Positions 1-8,568 of a stretch of DNA of 64,000 nt are shown here, piece by piece. The notes beneath the pieces were generated by a model. It ran no database searches, was not told the origin of the DNA, and saw only the letters and a list, made by a program, of their open reading frames with translations. How positions within the stretch are numbered: the first letter of the stretch is position 1; each line of letters begins with the position of its first letter. The stretch comes from Paucisalibacillus globulus (GTDB lineage Bacteria; Bacillota; Bacilli; Bacillales; Amphibacillaceae). Location: assembly GCF_900184735.1 (NCBI RefSeq), contig NZ_LT855388.1, positions 62,001 to 126,000 of the forward strand, read 5' to 3'. Both the position numbers and the translations under genes were made by a program.

Positions 1-193
1 GAAGGTAATAATACCTGTACAGCTTTTTATTCTGGATACAAATAAAACAATTACCATCATAGTTGGTATCTTATTAAGAATAGCTTAGGAAGAAGGAAAG
101 AATAGGTGCATAAGATAAATAAGTGATAAATGAAACTGAAACAGAAATAAAAGCGTATAAATTTATATACAACAAAATTAAAGGAAGAATGCT

Positions 194-919
194 ATGAAAG
201 AATATGAAATAAAAGTCTATGATGAAATTCAAGAATGGCGAACAAAAATTATGAAACGATCTGGAATGGTAAATCGATTAGCTAAAAAAGCTCAAAATAA
301 AATCAATGGTATGATACCTGAAAAGGCACATCAAATCATTACGGAAAGCATTAAGCAGATGGTAAAAGCTACTTTAGTAGGCTCTAACATAACAACCAAA
401 AAAGTAATTGCAACAGAAACAAGTCTTTATGATCGAGACGAACTTGCAAAAGAAAAATTATCGACATATCGAAAGACTGCGACAGTAGAGGGTGCAGGTA
501 CCGGAGCAGGTGGAATTTTTCTTGGGTTAGCTGACTTTCCATTATTAATGTCAATAAAGATGAAGTTTCTATTTGAAGCGGCTGCAATTTATGGTTTCGA
601 TACGGAAGAATATGAAGAACGTCTATTTATACTTCATATTTTTCAGCTCGCCTTTTCTAGTGATGAGAAGCAGCGAGAAACCTTATTCATAATAGAAAAC
701 TGGGAAGAACAAAAAGAGAAACTTATCGACATGGACTGGCGAGTTTTCCAACAAGAATATCGTGATTATATTGATTTTGTGAAAATGCTACAACTATTAC
801 CAGGGATTGGTGCAGTTGTTGGAGCTTATGCTAACTATAATCTTCTCGATCATTTAGGGGAAACAGCAATGAATGCTTATCGATTAAGGCTTTTGGCTGC
901 GCCACCTAAAGATTATTAG
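194..919 (+). CDS. EcsC family protein
   Basis: A 241-aa protein of the EcsC family, whose biochemical role is poorly defined; members are usually linked to membranes or to ABC/secretion functions. The family hallmark is the Gly/Ala-rich hydrophobic stretch around residues 100-125 (GAGTGAGGIFLGLADFPLL) followed by an acidic, helical C-terminal half and a second small hydrophobic stretch near 195-215 (LLPGIGAVVGAYANYNLL). No signal peptide is seen. The ATG is preceded by AAGGAAGAA with short spacing. It stands alone, 220 nt before brnQ, and I see no clear terminator between them. Family assignment is firm, function is not. Confidence 0.85.
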   Translation: MKEYEIKVYDEIQEWRTKIMKRSGMVNRLAKKAQNKINGMIPEKAHQIITESIKQMVKATLVGSNITTKKVIATETSLYDRDELAKEKLSTYRKTATVEGAGTGAGGIFLGLADFPLLMSIKMKFLFEAAAIYGFDTEEYEERLFILHIFQLAFSSDEKQRETLFIIENWEEQKEKLIDMDWRVFQQEYRDYIDFVKMLQLLPGIGAVVGAYANYNLLDHLGETAMNAYRLRLLAAPPKDY

Positions 920-1031
920 TAAATCTGGGTATGATATCCTGAAAAAGTTATATGAAAACGATTCCCTAATCACCAAAATATTACAATTAAATAAAACAAT
1001 TAAAAAAATCTAAAAATTTAACCAAAATGTG

Positions 1032-1060
1032 TTGCTTTTGGACGGAAATCATAGTATGAT
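1032..1060 (+). promoter_or_regulatory. Sigma-A-type promoter of brnQ
   Basis: TTGCTT (1032-1037) and TATGAT (1055-1060) are separated by 17 nt, 79 nt before the brnQ start. A weak CodY-like 15-mer (about 11 of 15 positions to the known consensus) lies at 1095-1109 between promoter and RBS. CodY control would make sense for a branched-chain amino acid carrier but is only a suggestion. Confidence 0.6.
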
Positions 1061-1138
1061 GATTTTCATAACTTAAGTAATATATTGCATATCACGATTT
1101 CAGATAATTTTGAAACTATACATCGAGGAGAGAGATAA

Positions 1139-2497
1139 ATGAACGGAAAACTTTCATTCACATCGCAATTAGCGATTGGAGTCATGTTATTTGCACTATT
1201 TTTTGGAGCTGGAAATTTAATCTTCCCAGCACAGCTTGGACAAGCTGCAGGGACCAATTTATGGCCTGCGGTACTTGGATTCTTAATTACAGGAGTAGGG
1301 TTACCGTTTCTGGGAGTTTTTGCAATGGGGTTCTCTGGAAGTAAGGATTTACAGGACCTTTCTAGTAGAATTCATCCCGCCTATGCGGTATTCTTTACAT
1401 CATTACTATATTTAACAATTGGACCATTTTTCGCGGCTCCAAGAACAGGTGCAGTAGCATTTGATATCGCAATTGCGCCTCATTTAGGGGGAGGATCTAC
1501 ACAAATAGCAATACTAATTTTTACCGTTATATTCTTTGCTATCTCACTCTGGTTTTCATTAAATCCAGCAAAAATTGTTGATAACGTTGGAAAATTGCTA
1601 GCTCCAGGAATTGTAGTATTACTTTCGGTATTACTTGTACTAGTAGTATTTAAACCTATGGGTGATGCACAAGGACCTCTAAACTCTTATCAGAGTAATG
1701 CTTTCGTGACCGGGTTTTTAGAAGGATATAATACAATGGATGCTCTGGCATCACTCGTATTCGGTATTATTGTTATCAAGGCAATTCGTGCACTAGGAGT
1801 TACATCTAAAAAGGAAATTCTAGCTACTACTGCTAGAACTGGTGTTATCGCTATTGCTCTCTTAGGATTAATTTATGTTGGGATTGCTTATTTAGGATCA
1901 GTAAGTGTTGAGGCATTTGGAGTGTTTGATACTGGTGGCGCTGTTCTAAGTAGTGCAGCTGATTATTACTTTGGTATATTAGGCGCTGTTTTATTAGGAG
2001 TAGTCATTATTTTAGCTTGTCTAACAACCAATATTGGACTAATGGTAGCATGTGCGGAGTATTTCCATCGTCTAATGCCTAAATTAAGTTATAAGACATT
2101 AGTGGTATTTTTTACAACCATAACATTTATCATTGCTAATTTTGGACTATCGAACATTATCACCTACTCGGTTCCTGTATTAATGTTCCTTTACCCACTA
2201 GCTATTGTACTAATGTTACTAACTTTCTTGTCACCATTATTTAATCATTCTCGTGTTGTGTATGTCGCAACTATTGCAGTTACGTTCGTAATAAGTATTT
2301 TTGATGGTTTAAAGACGTTATACCAATCACTAGAAATCGAGGGTTATGGATTCTTTCAACCTATTGTTACCTTTTTTGAAAACACCCTGCCACTTTATAA
2401 TGAAGGTCTAGGATGGCTAGTACCTGCATTAATTGTCATTATTATTACAGGTATCGTAGCACGGTTTCAGAAAGTATCGCATCCGGTAGAAGCATAA
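1139..2497 (+). CDS. brnQ: Branched-chain amino acid transport system II carrier protein
   Basis: A 452-aa polytopic membrane protein of the LIVCS family, which imports Leu, Ile and Val by Na+ or H+ symport. The N-terminus (residues 12-35, ALFFGAGNLIFPAQLGQAAG) is the classic BrnQ signature, and about 12 hydrophobic segments follow, which is the normal size for the family. The start has a strong GAGGAGAGAG ribosome binding site. It is monocistronic, ending in a bidirectional terminator shared with the convergent GntR gene. No T-box leader is visible in the 219-nt upstream gap. Confidence 0.95.
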   Translation: MNGKLSFTSQLAIGVMLFALFFGAGNLIFPAQLGQAAGTNLWPAVLGFLITGVGLPFLGVFAMGFSGSKDLQDLSSRIHPAYAVFFTSLLYLTIGPFFAAPRTGAVAFDIAIAPHLGGGSTQIAILIFTVIFFAISLWFSLNPAKIVDNVGKLLAPGIVVLLSVLLVLVVFKPMGDAQGPLNSYQSNAFVTGFLEGYNTMDALASLVFGIIVIKAIRALGVTSKKEILATTARTGVIAIALLGLIYVGIAYLGSVSVEAFGVFDTGGAVLSSAADYYFGILGAVLLGVVIILACLTTNIGLMVACAEYFHRLMPKLSYKTLVVFFTTITFIIANFGLSNIITYSVPVLMFLYPLAIVLMLLTFLSPLFNHSRVVYVATIAVTFVISIFDGLKTLYQSLEIEGYGFFQPIVTFFENTLPLYNEGLGWLVPALIVIIITGIVARFQKVSHPVEA

Positions 2498-2500
2498 TAA

Positions 2501-2537
2501 AAAGTCGGTTCCTATTCATTAGGAAACCGACTTTTTT
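2501..2537. terminator. Bidirectional terminator between brnQ and the GntR gene
   Basis: The inverted repeat AAGTCGGTT(t)CCTA / TAGGAAACCGACTT is flanked by A-runs and T-runs on either side, so it can stop both convergent transcripts. The last bases of the GntR gene overlap its T-run. Confidence 0.85.
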
Positions 2538-3204
2538 ATTTGGTGACTTCATCTGGAAGATAGAAGTCTTTCAGAATTTCTAACCAGTTTTCTTTCATTA
2601 AAGCAGATGCTTTTTCTTTGTCCTTGTTTTCGATGGAACGAATAATATGATCATGAACATCTATTGAGCTTTCCGAAAGTATGATAGAGTTGTGGAAAAA
2701 CAAACGTCTAACATGAGCTTGTAATCTTTCCACTATGTCAATAATATAAGAATTATTAGCCGTATCGACAATCAGTTGGTGAAATTGTTCATCGATGTTT
2801 AAAGCTGCATGGAAATCCTTCTTATAAAGAGCTTCGGCAAATTCTTGGTTAATACTTTTTAATGAAGAAATCTCATCACGTGTAATATGATCGATTGCAA
2901 GCTCTGCAGATAAAGCTTGTAAAACGGCCAATGGTGGAAGTAAATCTTTGATCGACTCTTTTTCTATTTCTGTTACTTGAGTCGCTTTTCCAGGATACAT
3001 TTTTACGAGACCTTGTGATTCTAAAAGTTGTAGTGACTCTCGAACCGGTGTCCTACTAACTCCAAGTGCCTCAGCTAGTTCTGTGTCATTTAACTTCTCA
3101 CCCGGATATAAGGTTCCATCAATAATCCAATGCAAGATTTGTTTGTATGCGCTTTCTTTTGCTGTCGTACGAATAGGTTTAGAATGATTGACAGGTACCG
3201 GCAA
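2536..3204 (-). CDS. GntR family (FadR/FCD) transcriptional regulator
   Basis: A 222-aa regulator. The N-terminal winged helix (about residues 15-80) contains the typical GntR stretch GEKLNDTELAEALGVSRTPV, followed by an all-helical FCD ligand-binding domain whose acidic/His residues usually bind a metal and a small organic acid. The start used is a TTG: on the minus strand GAGAGGGGG lies 7 nt before TTG-CCG-GTA, while the longer frame starting at 3246 has no SD. It is convergent to brnQ; the target operon is not evident, because no metabolic operon is adjacent. Ligand unknown. Confidence 0.85.
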   Translation of the reverse strand: MPVPVNHSKPIRTTAKESAYKQILHWIIDGTLYPGEKLNDTELAEALGVSRTPVRESLQLLESQGLVKMYPGKATQVTEIEKESIKDLLPPLAVLQALSAELAIDHITRDEISSLKSINQEFAEALYKKDFHAALNIDEQFHQLIVDTANNSYIIDIVERLQAHVRRLFFHNSIILSESSIDVHDHIIRSIENKDKEKASALMKENWLEILKDFYLPDEVTK

Positions 3205-3356
3205 AACTTTTCCCCCTCTCAAAAAATACCTAATTCTAGTATACATGAAAACATTGCTTGTGAATATGCGAATTTGTATCTAAGTTGTTTAAATTGTATT
3301 TTTTTGCAAAAACTGAAACAATGTAGTAGAAAAAAGTAAAAGGAGCTACACATCAT

Positions 3357-3653
3357 ATGAAATGTAAAATAAATCGTAATGCAGCAAAAGTATTAAAAAA
3401 GATGCTTGAGACAGAAGAAGCTCAAGGGAAAATGATTCGGGTAGTTGTCACACATGTACATGGCGACCATGCACATTATGATGTTGAATTGGATACCCCA
3501 ACAGAGAATGATGAAGTTGTTAAAACCGATAAAGATATTGATATTATTTTAGAAAAAGGAAATGAGTATCTAGATGGTGTCTGGATTCAATATTTCTATG
3601 TTCCACAGGAAGAGATGTTTATTACGAATCCTAAGTTTGGACATCATCATTAA
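3357..3653 (+). CDS. HesB/IscA-fold protein with histidines replacing the cysteine ligands
   Basis: A 98-aa protein that aligns by eye over its whole length with A-type Fe-S carrier proteins: the N-terminal helix (NRNAAKVLKKML), a central loop followed by YDVELDTP, then DEVV, EYLDGVWIQY and ITNP. The three conserved Cys of the family are absent. The central GCSG region reads THVHGDHAHY (about residues 32-41) and the C-terminal CGC region reads GHHH. The only Cys is residue 3. A metal other than an Fe-S cluster, or a cluster with His ligands, is possible; this is inference. It is monocistronic, with a terminator just downstream. The SD (AAAAGGAG) sits rather far (11 nt) from the ATG. Confidence 0.7.
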   Translation: MKCKINRNAAKVLKKMLETEEAQGKMIRVVVTHVHGDHAHYDVELDTPTENDEVVKTDKDIDIILEKGNEYLDGVWIQYFYVPQEEMFITNPKFGHHH

Positions 3654-3667
3654 TAGTTATTGATTTG

Positions 3668-3694
3668 GCAGGGACTAAGGTCGCTGCTTTTTTT
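3668..3694 (+). terminator. Terminator after the HesB-fold gene
   Basis: The stem GCAGgGAC/GTCgCTGC (one mismatch) is followed by seven T. Confidence 0.7.
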
Positions 3695-3753
3695 GTGCCT
3701 TGATATAGAAAGAAAGGAAGCGTTATTAATCATTTTGAAAGAGAATCTGTGAT

Positions 3754-4007
3754 GAAAAGAAGAAAGGGAGGGTACAGTACATCATTTGAAACTGGAAGTG
3801 GGTTTGAAAAGAAGAAAGCGAGAGTGCAGTACATCATTTGAAACTGGAAGTGGGTTTGAAAAGAAGAAAGGGAGGGTGCAGTACATCATTTGAAACAGAA
3901 ATTGGGTTTGAAAAGAAGAGATAGAGAGTGCAGTACATCATTTGAAACTGGAAAAGGGTTTGAAATGAAAAATGAAAGATTCTATACACCATTTGCTAGA
4001 GCAATTG
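3754..4007. repeat. 52-bp tandem repeat cluster A (four units plus decayed fifth)
   Basis: Units start at 3754, 3806, 3858 and 3910 with an exact 52-bp step, and a fifth degenerate unit begins at 3962. The core of each unit is GAAAAGAAGAAAGGGAG, then GCAGTACATCATTTGAAAC, then a variable GGAA..GGGTTT. The period is not a multiple of three and no ORF runs through, so it is not coding. The same 52-bp family occurs at 5150-5480 and, inverted, at 51527-51775. It fills the space between the HesB-fold gene and the NERD gene. Confidence 0.9.
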
Positions 4008-4071
4008 TAATAACATGATGGAGAGATTTCTTGAAACCCCATTTTATTAAATAATATCTACAAACCCAAAA

Positions 4072-4106
4072 AGAAAAAACCACTAGTAGTTTTAACTACT
4101 AGTGGT
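4072..4106 (-). terminator. Terminator overlapping the stop codon of the NERD gene
   Basis: A 13-bp perfect stem (ACCACTAGTAGTT/AACTACTAGTGGT) is followed on the minus strand by a T-run. The stop codon of the NERD gene lies in the loop, and its last codons form one arm. Confidence 0.8.
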
Positions 4107-5027
4107 ACTTGTCTCATAATATGCCCATCTTTTCTTATTTACCAATTGAAAGTGCTTAGTTAATATTCTCATAACTCTTTGTTCAGATACCATGCCTCCG
4201 CACCACTCAAATATTATTGCTTTTGTGACGCGCTCCTTCGGGAAAAGTAGTTTGTAATCTTGAACACTACGAATAACTACACTTTTTACTAATTCTCTTT
4301 GTCCGCATACGCCACAGTAACAATAGTGTCCTTTTATCGTTACAGAAAATGAGCTGCAATGGCCACAATTAATACCTTTTCTCAACTCTCTGAAAGTATA
4401 TTCAGGTACCTTCTTTGTTGGATAATCTTCTTCGTGAAGGGAAACAAGCTTATTACCAATGGTCTTTTGTTGGTTAGTTATTTTTCGGGTGGAATTTTGA
4501 TTGAGTTTTCTCATTAATGGATTTATCTGTGACGGGAGAATTATCGGTTTGTCTGGGGTATGGTTGTAAAGAGTAAATTCAGGATTGACGAATACTACGG
4601 TACCTCGTAGGTTTACAGGAAATCCATGTTGTTTTAGAAGTTTTCTTAACAGAGATTCTGCTCGTGACATTTGATGTTCGGGGTTTTGAATTTCGTAGTC
4701 TATGTTTCTATAAAGCTTGTCCTTATCTCTGTCATAAAAGTGTTCACCTTCAAAGTTTTTTACCTCAAACAGTTCAATAACAGAGGGGAAAATAACAAGA
4801 GTGTCAATTTGGAAAATATTTGAGTCAAGGTCTAAGAGAAGGTCTTTAATGATGAGGTGTTCACACTGAAGTTGGTTGTGTAGGATTTGATCAAACATTA
4901 ATTCTCCTTCATATCCTTTTTGGAGATTAAAGTGGGTTAGTTTATCCTTGTTAGTCAGTTCAAATCGAGGGGCTAAACTATTAAACATTTGGAGTTCCTT
5001 TGGCATAGTTCTATTTTTAAGTTCCAT
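4092..5027 (-). CDS. NERD domain-containing protein
   Basis: A 311-aa protein with an N-terminal nuclease-related (NERD) domain, about residues 38-155: KGYEGELMFDQIL, then the D..QIDTLVIFP...LFEVKNF block that resembles the D-ExK core of restriction-like nucleases. A C-terminal region has paired Cys (NCGHCSS...YCYCGVCGQRE, residues 217-240), a probable zinc ribbon, and ends in a helical segment. The domain is known from plasmid and chromosomal proteins and is thought to act on nucleic acids; no substrate is established. It is monocistronic between two 52-bp repeat clusters. The RBS AAAGGATGTGA supports the ATG. Confidence 0.85.
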   Translation of the reverse strand: MELKNRTMPKELQMFNSLAPRFELTNKDKLTHFNLQKGYEGELMFDQILHNQLQCEHLIIKDLLLDLDSNIFQIDTLVIFPSVIELFEVKNFEGEHFYDRDKDKLYRNIDYEIQNPEHQMSRAESLLRKLLKQHGFPVNLRGTVVFVNPEFTLYNHTPDKPIILPSQINPLMRKLNQNSTRKITNQQKTIGNKLVSLHEEDYPTKKVPEYTFRELRKGINCGHCSSFSVTIKGHYCYCGVCGQRELVKSVVIRSVQDYKLLFPKERVTKAIIFEWCGGMVSEQRVMRILTKHFQLVNKKRWAYYETSTTSS

Positions 5028-5105
5028 TTTTCACATCCTTTGGTATTTGTTGGTAACAATATAACATAACTATATTAAAATTAACATAGTTTGATGTAGA
5101 TAAGA

Positions 5106-5485
5106 CGAATGAAAATCCCTCATTCATCATTTGAAACTCTATTAATGGTTGAAAAGAAGAATGGAAGTTCCTCATGCATCAATTGGTCCTCAGACAAAGG
5201 TTGAAATGAAGAATGGGAGCTCCTTGTACATCAATTGGTCCTCAGACAAAGGTTGAAAAGAAAAATGGAAGTTCCTCATGCATCAATTGGTCCTCAGACA
5301 AAGGTTGAAAAGAAGAATGGAAGTTTCTTGTACATCAATTGGTCCCCTGACAAAGGTTGAAAAGAAGAATGGGAGCTCCTCGTACTTCATTTGCCCTCCA
5401 TCAAAGGTTGAAAAGAAGAATGATAAACCCTCGTACATCATTACACCCCCTAATAACGCTTGAAAAGAAGAAAGAGAGCTCGTAT
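5106..5485. repeat. 52-bp tandem repeat cluster B (about seven units)
   Basis: Units begin at 5150, 5202, 5254, 5306, 5358, 5409 and 5461, so the step is 52 bp except for one of 51. A partial unit precedes at 5106. The core is TTGAAAAGAAGAATGGGAG, TTCCTCGTACATCA, then ATTGGTCCTCAGACAAAGG. Core words and period match cluster A at 3754-4007. A 61-codon ORF inside (5278-5463) is a by-product of the repeats. It lies between the divergent end of the NERD gene and the catalase terminator. Confidence 0.9.
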
Positions 5486-5547
5486 TACGGTCATTTACAA
5501 ATGAAACCTCGATGCAAATAAAAAATGGGGTTTATCATATAAGCAAG

Positions 5548-5580
5548 AAAAAAGGAGGAACCGTTCATCGCGGTACCTCC
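5548..5580 (-). terminator. Catalase terminator
   Basis: On the minus strand GGAGGTACCG / CGGTTCCTCC with a 7-nt loop is followed by TTTTTTCTT, 9 nt after the catalase stop. Confidence 0.85.
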
Positions 5581-5588
5581 AATCAATA

Positions 5589-7214
5589 TTAATAAGGCTC
5601 GGCATCTCTGCCTTTTTTTATTGCATCATCAACTGCTTCAGCGGCATCTTCTTTACCTAGTGGACGGAATTCCTCGCCAGCTTCCATCTTCATATCGCCC
5701 ATTTCTTTGGTCTTCGCTGCAATACCTTCCCGTAAGCGACGGCCATATTCTTCATCGGCTTCTTCAGCTAAGGCGATCATTTTATCTTGGATTCGTTTAT
5801 CGCAAATTGATAAATCATTTACAAGATTGTTGATTAACTCATCCTTTTCCCATTGCTCGAAGCGGCGGTATGTTTCACCCGCTTGCTTGGTATTATCATT
5901 TCGGTCAATGGATTCTCTTACTAGATTTCCTTCTATTTTTGGTGTGTATTCTTTCCCAACTTGTTCAGCTTCTTTTAAACCACCTAGTGTGGATGGTTCA
6001 TAGTTGACATGTGGGTTTTGCCCAGGGGCTTTATCATTGTAGTGACGTAATTGGCCACCTTCTTGATTGGTAGCAACGCGTTTTTTGGCAGCGTTAATAG
6101 GTACTTGTAAATAATTAGCACCAACACGATAACGCTGTGTGTCAGAGTAAGAGAATGTTCGTCCTTGTAACATTTTATCATCAGAGAAATCTAAACCATC
6201 TACTAAAACCCCCGTACCAAATGCAGATTGTTCAACTTCCATAAAGTAGTTCTCTGGGTTCTTATTCAATACCATTTTCCCAACTGGAAGCCATGGGAAT
6301 TGGTCTTCAGGCCATAGTTTAGTGTCATCTAATGGGTCGAAGTCAAGTTCTGGATGTGGACCATCTTCCATTATCTGAACAAATAGCTCCCACTCCGGAT
6401 AGTCACCTTTTTCGATTGCTTCATATAGATCTTGGGTAGCGTGGTTAACACTCTTTGCTTGAATTTCTGAAGCTTCTTTCACCGTAAGATTCTTAATTCC
6501 TTGTTTTGGTTCCCAATGATATTTAACCAGAACAGCTTTTCCTTCACTATTTACCCATTTATAGGTGTTCACTCCTGAACCTTGCATCATACGGTAATTT
6601 GCTGGAATACCCCAAGGGGAGTAGACAAAGGTTACCATATGGAAGGATTCCGGCGAATTAGAACAAAAGTCAAAAAAACGTTCCGGATCCTGCATGTTGG
6701 TTACAGGGTCTGCGCGGAAAGCATGGATCATATCTGGAAACTTCATGGCATCTCGGATAAAGAAGATTTTTAAATTGTTTCCAACCAGATCCCAGTTCCC
6801 ATCCTCTGTATAGAACTTAACAGCAAAGCCACGAGGGTCACGTGCGGTCTCAGGAGAATCATTTCCCCCCACAACTGTTGAAAAACGAACAAATACAGGA
6901 GTCTGTTTCCCCTTTCCATTGAAAACTTTTGCCCTTGTATACTTGGAAGCAGGCTCATCACCAACAGTTCCATATGTTTCAAAATATCCATGAGCACCAG
7001 CACCTCTTGCGTGTACAATTCGCTCTGGTACTTTCTCTCGGTCGAAATGACTGATTTTCTCAATGAAATCATAGTTTTCTAATGTAGCTGGCCCGCGGTT
7101 ACCAACTGTTCGGATATTTTGGTTATTTGTTACGGGATGTCCTTGTCTCGTTGTTAGCGTGTCCTCGTTCTCGATATTCGTTTGCGGAATATCATTTGAA
7201 TCTTGAACCATCAT
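5589..7214 (-). CDS. Heme catalase (KatA/KatX type)
   Basis: A 541-aa monofunctional catalase that converts H2O2 to water and oxygen. The distal His is in [13 protein letters not shown] (about residue 64-75), the distal Asn region is [14 protein letters not shown], and the proximal heme-ligand signature [15 protein letters not shown] contains the Tyr ligand. It is longer than the ~485-aa vegetative KatA, and the N-terminal extension with [22 protein letters not shown] resembles the spore catalase KatX, so KatX is possible. Two adjacent ATGs exist (MMVQ). It is monocistronic, with a possible stress-sigma promoter upstream. The acidic C-terminal 40 residues are poorly conserved. Confidence 0.93.
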   Translation of the reverse strand: MMVQDSNDIPQTNIENEDTLTTRQGHPVTNNQNIRTVGNRGPATLENYDFIEKISHFDREKVPERIVHARGAGAHGYFETYGTVGDEPASKYTRAKVFNGKGKQTPVFVRFSTVVGGNDSPETARDPRGFAVKFYTEDGNWDLVGNNLKIFFIRDAMKFPDMIHAFRADPVTNMQDPERFFDFCSNSPESFHMVTFVYSPWGIPANYRMMQGSGVNTYKWVNSEGKAVLVKYHWEPKQGIKNLTVKEASEIQAKSVNHATQDLYEAIEKGDYPEWELFVQIMEDGPHPELDFDPLDDTKLWPEDQFPWLPVGKMVLNKNPENYFMEVEQSAFGTGVLVDGLDFSDDKMLQGRTFSYSDTQRYRVGANYLQVPINAAKKRVATNQEGGQLRHYNDKAPGQNPHVNYEPSTLGGLKEAEQVGKEYTPKIEGNLVRESIDRNDNTKQAGETYRRFEQWEKDELINNLVNDLSICDKRIQDKMIALAEEADEEYGRRLREGIAAKTKEMGDMKMEAGEEFRPLGKEDAAEAVDDAIKKGRDAEPY

Positions 7215-7255
7215 TTCTCACTTCTTTCCTATGTACTTGAATCACAGTATCTATA

Positions 7256-7280
7256 CTTACCAAATCAACTCAAAATTAAC
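7256..7280 (-). promoter_or_regulatory. Possible SigB/SigF-like promoter of the catalase gene
   Basis: On the minus strand GTTAAT, 13 nt, GGTAAG lies 42 nt before the catalase ATG and loosely resembles the GTTT-N13-GGGTA pattern used by general stress or forespore sigma factors. No good PerR box was seen. This is a weak call. Confidence 0.25.
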
Positions 7281-7346
7281 CAGACTTTAGGAAGGATTTT
7301 ACAAATAGTAAAAGTAGTTGAAGGTAGAAAGAGAAAAGGATATTCT

Positions 7347-7823
7347 ATGTTTAGAGATTTGATTTTAGAGAGGGTGTTTTGGTTGGGGGAAATTAAAGTT
7401 GCAGGTAAAGAAGAGATGAACCATCTTATCAATCTAGCAATGAGAGTATATACGGGAAGTAGTTACGATGGATTGCAAGATGAGTTTGAAGAGATGTTTC
7501 TATCAGATAAACACCGGTTTCTTTTATATATATTAAATGGAGAACCAATCGCATTCATGCACCTCTCTATTCGGGTGGATTATGTACAAGGTAGTGAATC
7601 CAGCCCTACCGGATACTTAGAAGGGGTATATGTAATGCCAGACTATCGTAAAAAAGGCATATCAACTGCACTCTTTCATGATGGGAAAACATGGCTATTG
7701 GAAAAAGGATGCAAACAGATTGGGTCGGATATGGAAGAAGGTAATCTGGACAGTTATTCTTTCCATAAGAGTGTTGGATTTAAAGAAGCAGGACGTCTAG
7801 TTACGTTTATTCAAAACTTATAA
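7347..7823 (+). CDS. GNAT acetyltransferase, AAC(6')-like
   Basis: A 158-aa acetyltransferase. Motif A with the acetyl-CoA loop is GVYVMPDYRKKGISTAL (about residues 92-108), followed by the GSDMEEGNLDSYSFHKSVGF stretch that resembles aminoglycoside 6'-N-acetyltransferases of the AAC(6')-I group. Whether it acts on aminoglycosides cannot be told; many chromosomal relatives have other amine substrates. The reading frame is open back to 7203, but that would overlap the divergent catalase start. The ATG at 7347 has GAAAAGGA 6 nt upstream and gives the normal family length. Confidence 0.75.
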   Translation: MFRDLILERVFWLGEIKVAGKEEMNHLINLAMRVYTGSSYDGLQDEFEEMFLSDKHRFLLYILNGEPIAFMHLSIRVDYVQGSESSPTGYLEGVYVMPDYRKKGISTALFHDGKTWLLEKGCKQIGSDMEEGNLDSYSFHKSVGFKEAGRLVTFIQNL

Positions 7824-7932
7824 TTGGTAAAGTGTTAAAAAGTACCACTTAATTGTTCGATATAATTTGGTATCAGGTGCTATTAGTTTATGGTAAAATT
7901 AAGATAGTGTTAGGAAGAAGTGAGGAGAACAA

Positions 7933-8520
7933 ATGTATAAATTCGCGGCTAATGTAGTTAAAGGTTTTCTAAGCCTTTTTGGAAGAATTAAAGTTTATCA
8001 AAAGGATAAATTACCAAAGTCAGGTAGCTATGTGATTGCCTGTACTCATACGGGTTTTGTTGATATTTTATGGTTAGGAATTGCAACACTGCCGACAGAA
8101 ATACACTATATGGCGAAAAAAGAGTTATTTGAGAAGAGGTTATTGAAATGGCTAATGGAAAGTTTACATGCTTTTCCGGTGGATCGGGAAAATCCGGGGC
8201 CAAGTGCAATTAAAACACCAAGGAAACTTCTAAAGCAAGGAAAGGTTGTTGGAATTTTTCCTAGTGGTACACGTTCTAGTGAGGGTGCTCCCCTTAAGCG
8301 TGGTGCGGTAACGATAGCAGCACATGCGGACGTGCCAATTGTGCCAGCAGCTTATGTGGGGCCAAATAATTTTAAAGATTTATTTAAACGAATTAAACCA
8401 AGATTAATCTATGGTGATCCAATTTATCTTCCAGAAGGTCTTTCTAAAAAGGAAGGTATGGATGTGTTGATGGAGCAGTTAGATAAGGAAATGAACGCTT
8501 TACAAGATAGTATTAAATAA
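7933..8520 (+). CDS. plsC: 1-acyl-sn-glycerol-3-phosphate acyltransferase
   Basis: A 195-aa acyltransferase that adds the second acyl chain to lysophosphatidic acid in phospholipid synthesis at the membrane. The catalytic HX4D motif is HTGFVD (about residues 37-42), the substrate motif is VGIFPSGTRSS (about 111-121, with Ser where most relatives have Glu), and VPIVPAAYVG is block IV. The N-terminal amphipathic helix has no clear transmembrane span. It is monocistronic, with RBS GAGGAG and a terminator after the stop. It may be the main PlsC or a paralogue. Confidence 0.9.
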   Translation: MYKFAANVVKGFLSLFGRIKVYQKDKLPKSGSYVIACTHTGFVDILWLGIATLPTEIHYMAKKELFEKRLLKWLMESLHAFPVDRENPGPSAIKTPRKLLKQGKVVGIFPSGTRSSEGAPLKRGAVTIAAHADVPIVPAAYVGPNNFKDLFKRIKPRLIYGDPIYLPEGLSKKEGMDVLMEQLDKEMNALQDSIK

Positions 8521-8524
8521 GAAA

Positions 8525-8563
8525 AACCTTCACAGACTTTATTGTACTGTGAAGGTTCTTTTT
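8525..8563. terminator. Terminator between plsC and queT
   Basis: The inverted repeat AACCTTCACAG/CTGTGAAGGTT is followed by TTTTT, placed between the two convergent genes. Confidence 0.85.
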
Positions 8564-8568
8564 ATTGT

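Noticed and set aside
920-1138. T-box leader before brnQ
   Set aside because: No T-box sequence, specifier stem or terminator/antiterminator pair is visible; only a promoter and a weak CodY-like site.
3357-3653. Metallo-beta-lactamase fragment because of HVHGDH
   Set aside because: The protein is only 98 aa and the rest aligns with the HesB fold; the motif similarity is probably coincidental.
5278-5463. 61-codon ORF in repeat cluster B
   Set aside because: It is made only of the 52-bp repeat, whose period shifts frame in each unit; no SD fits.
3754-5485. CRISPR array
   Set aside because: The 52-bp units are directly tandem and drift along their whole length; there is no constant repeat alternating with unique spacers, and no cas gene is near.
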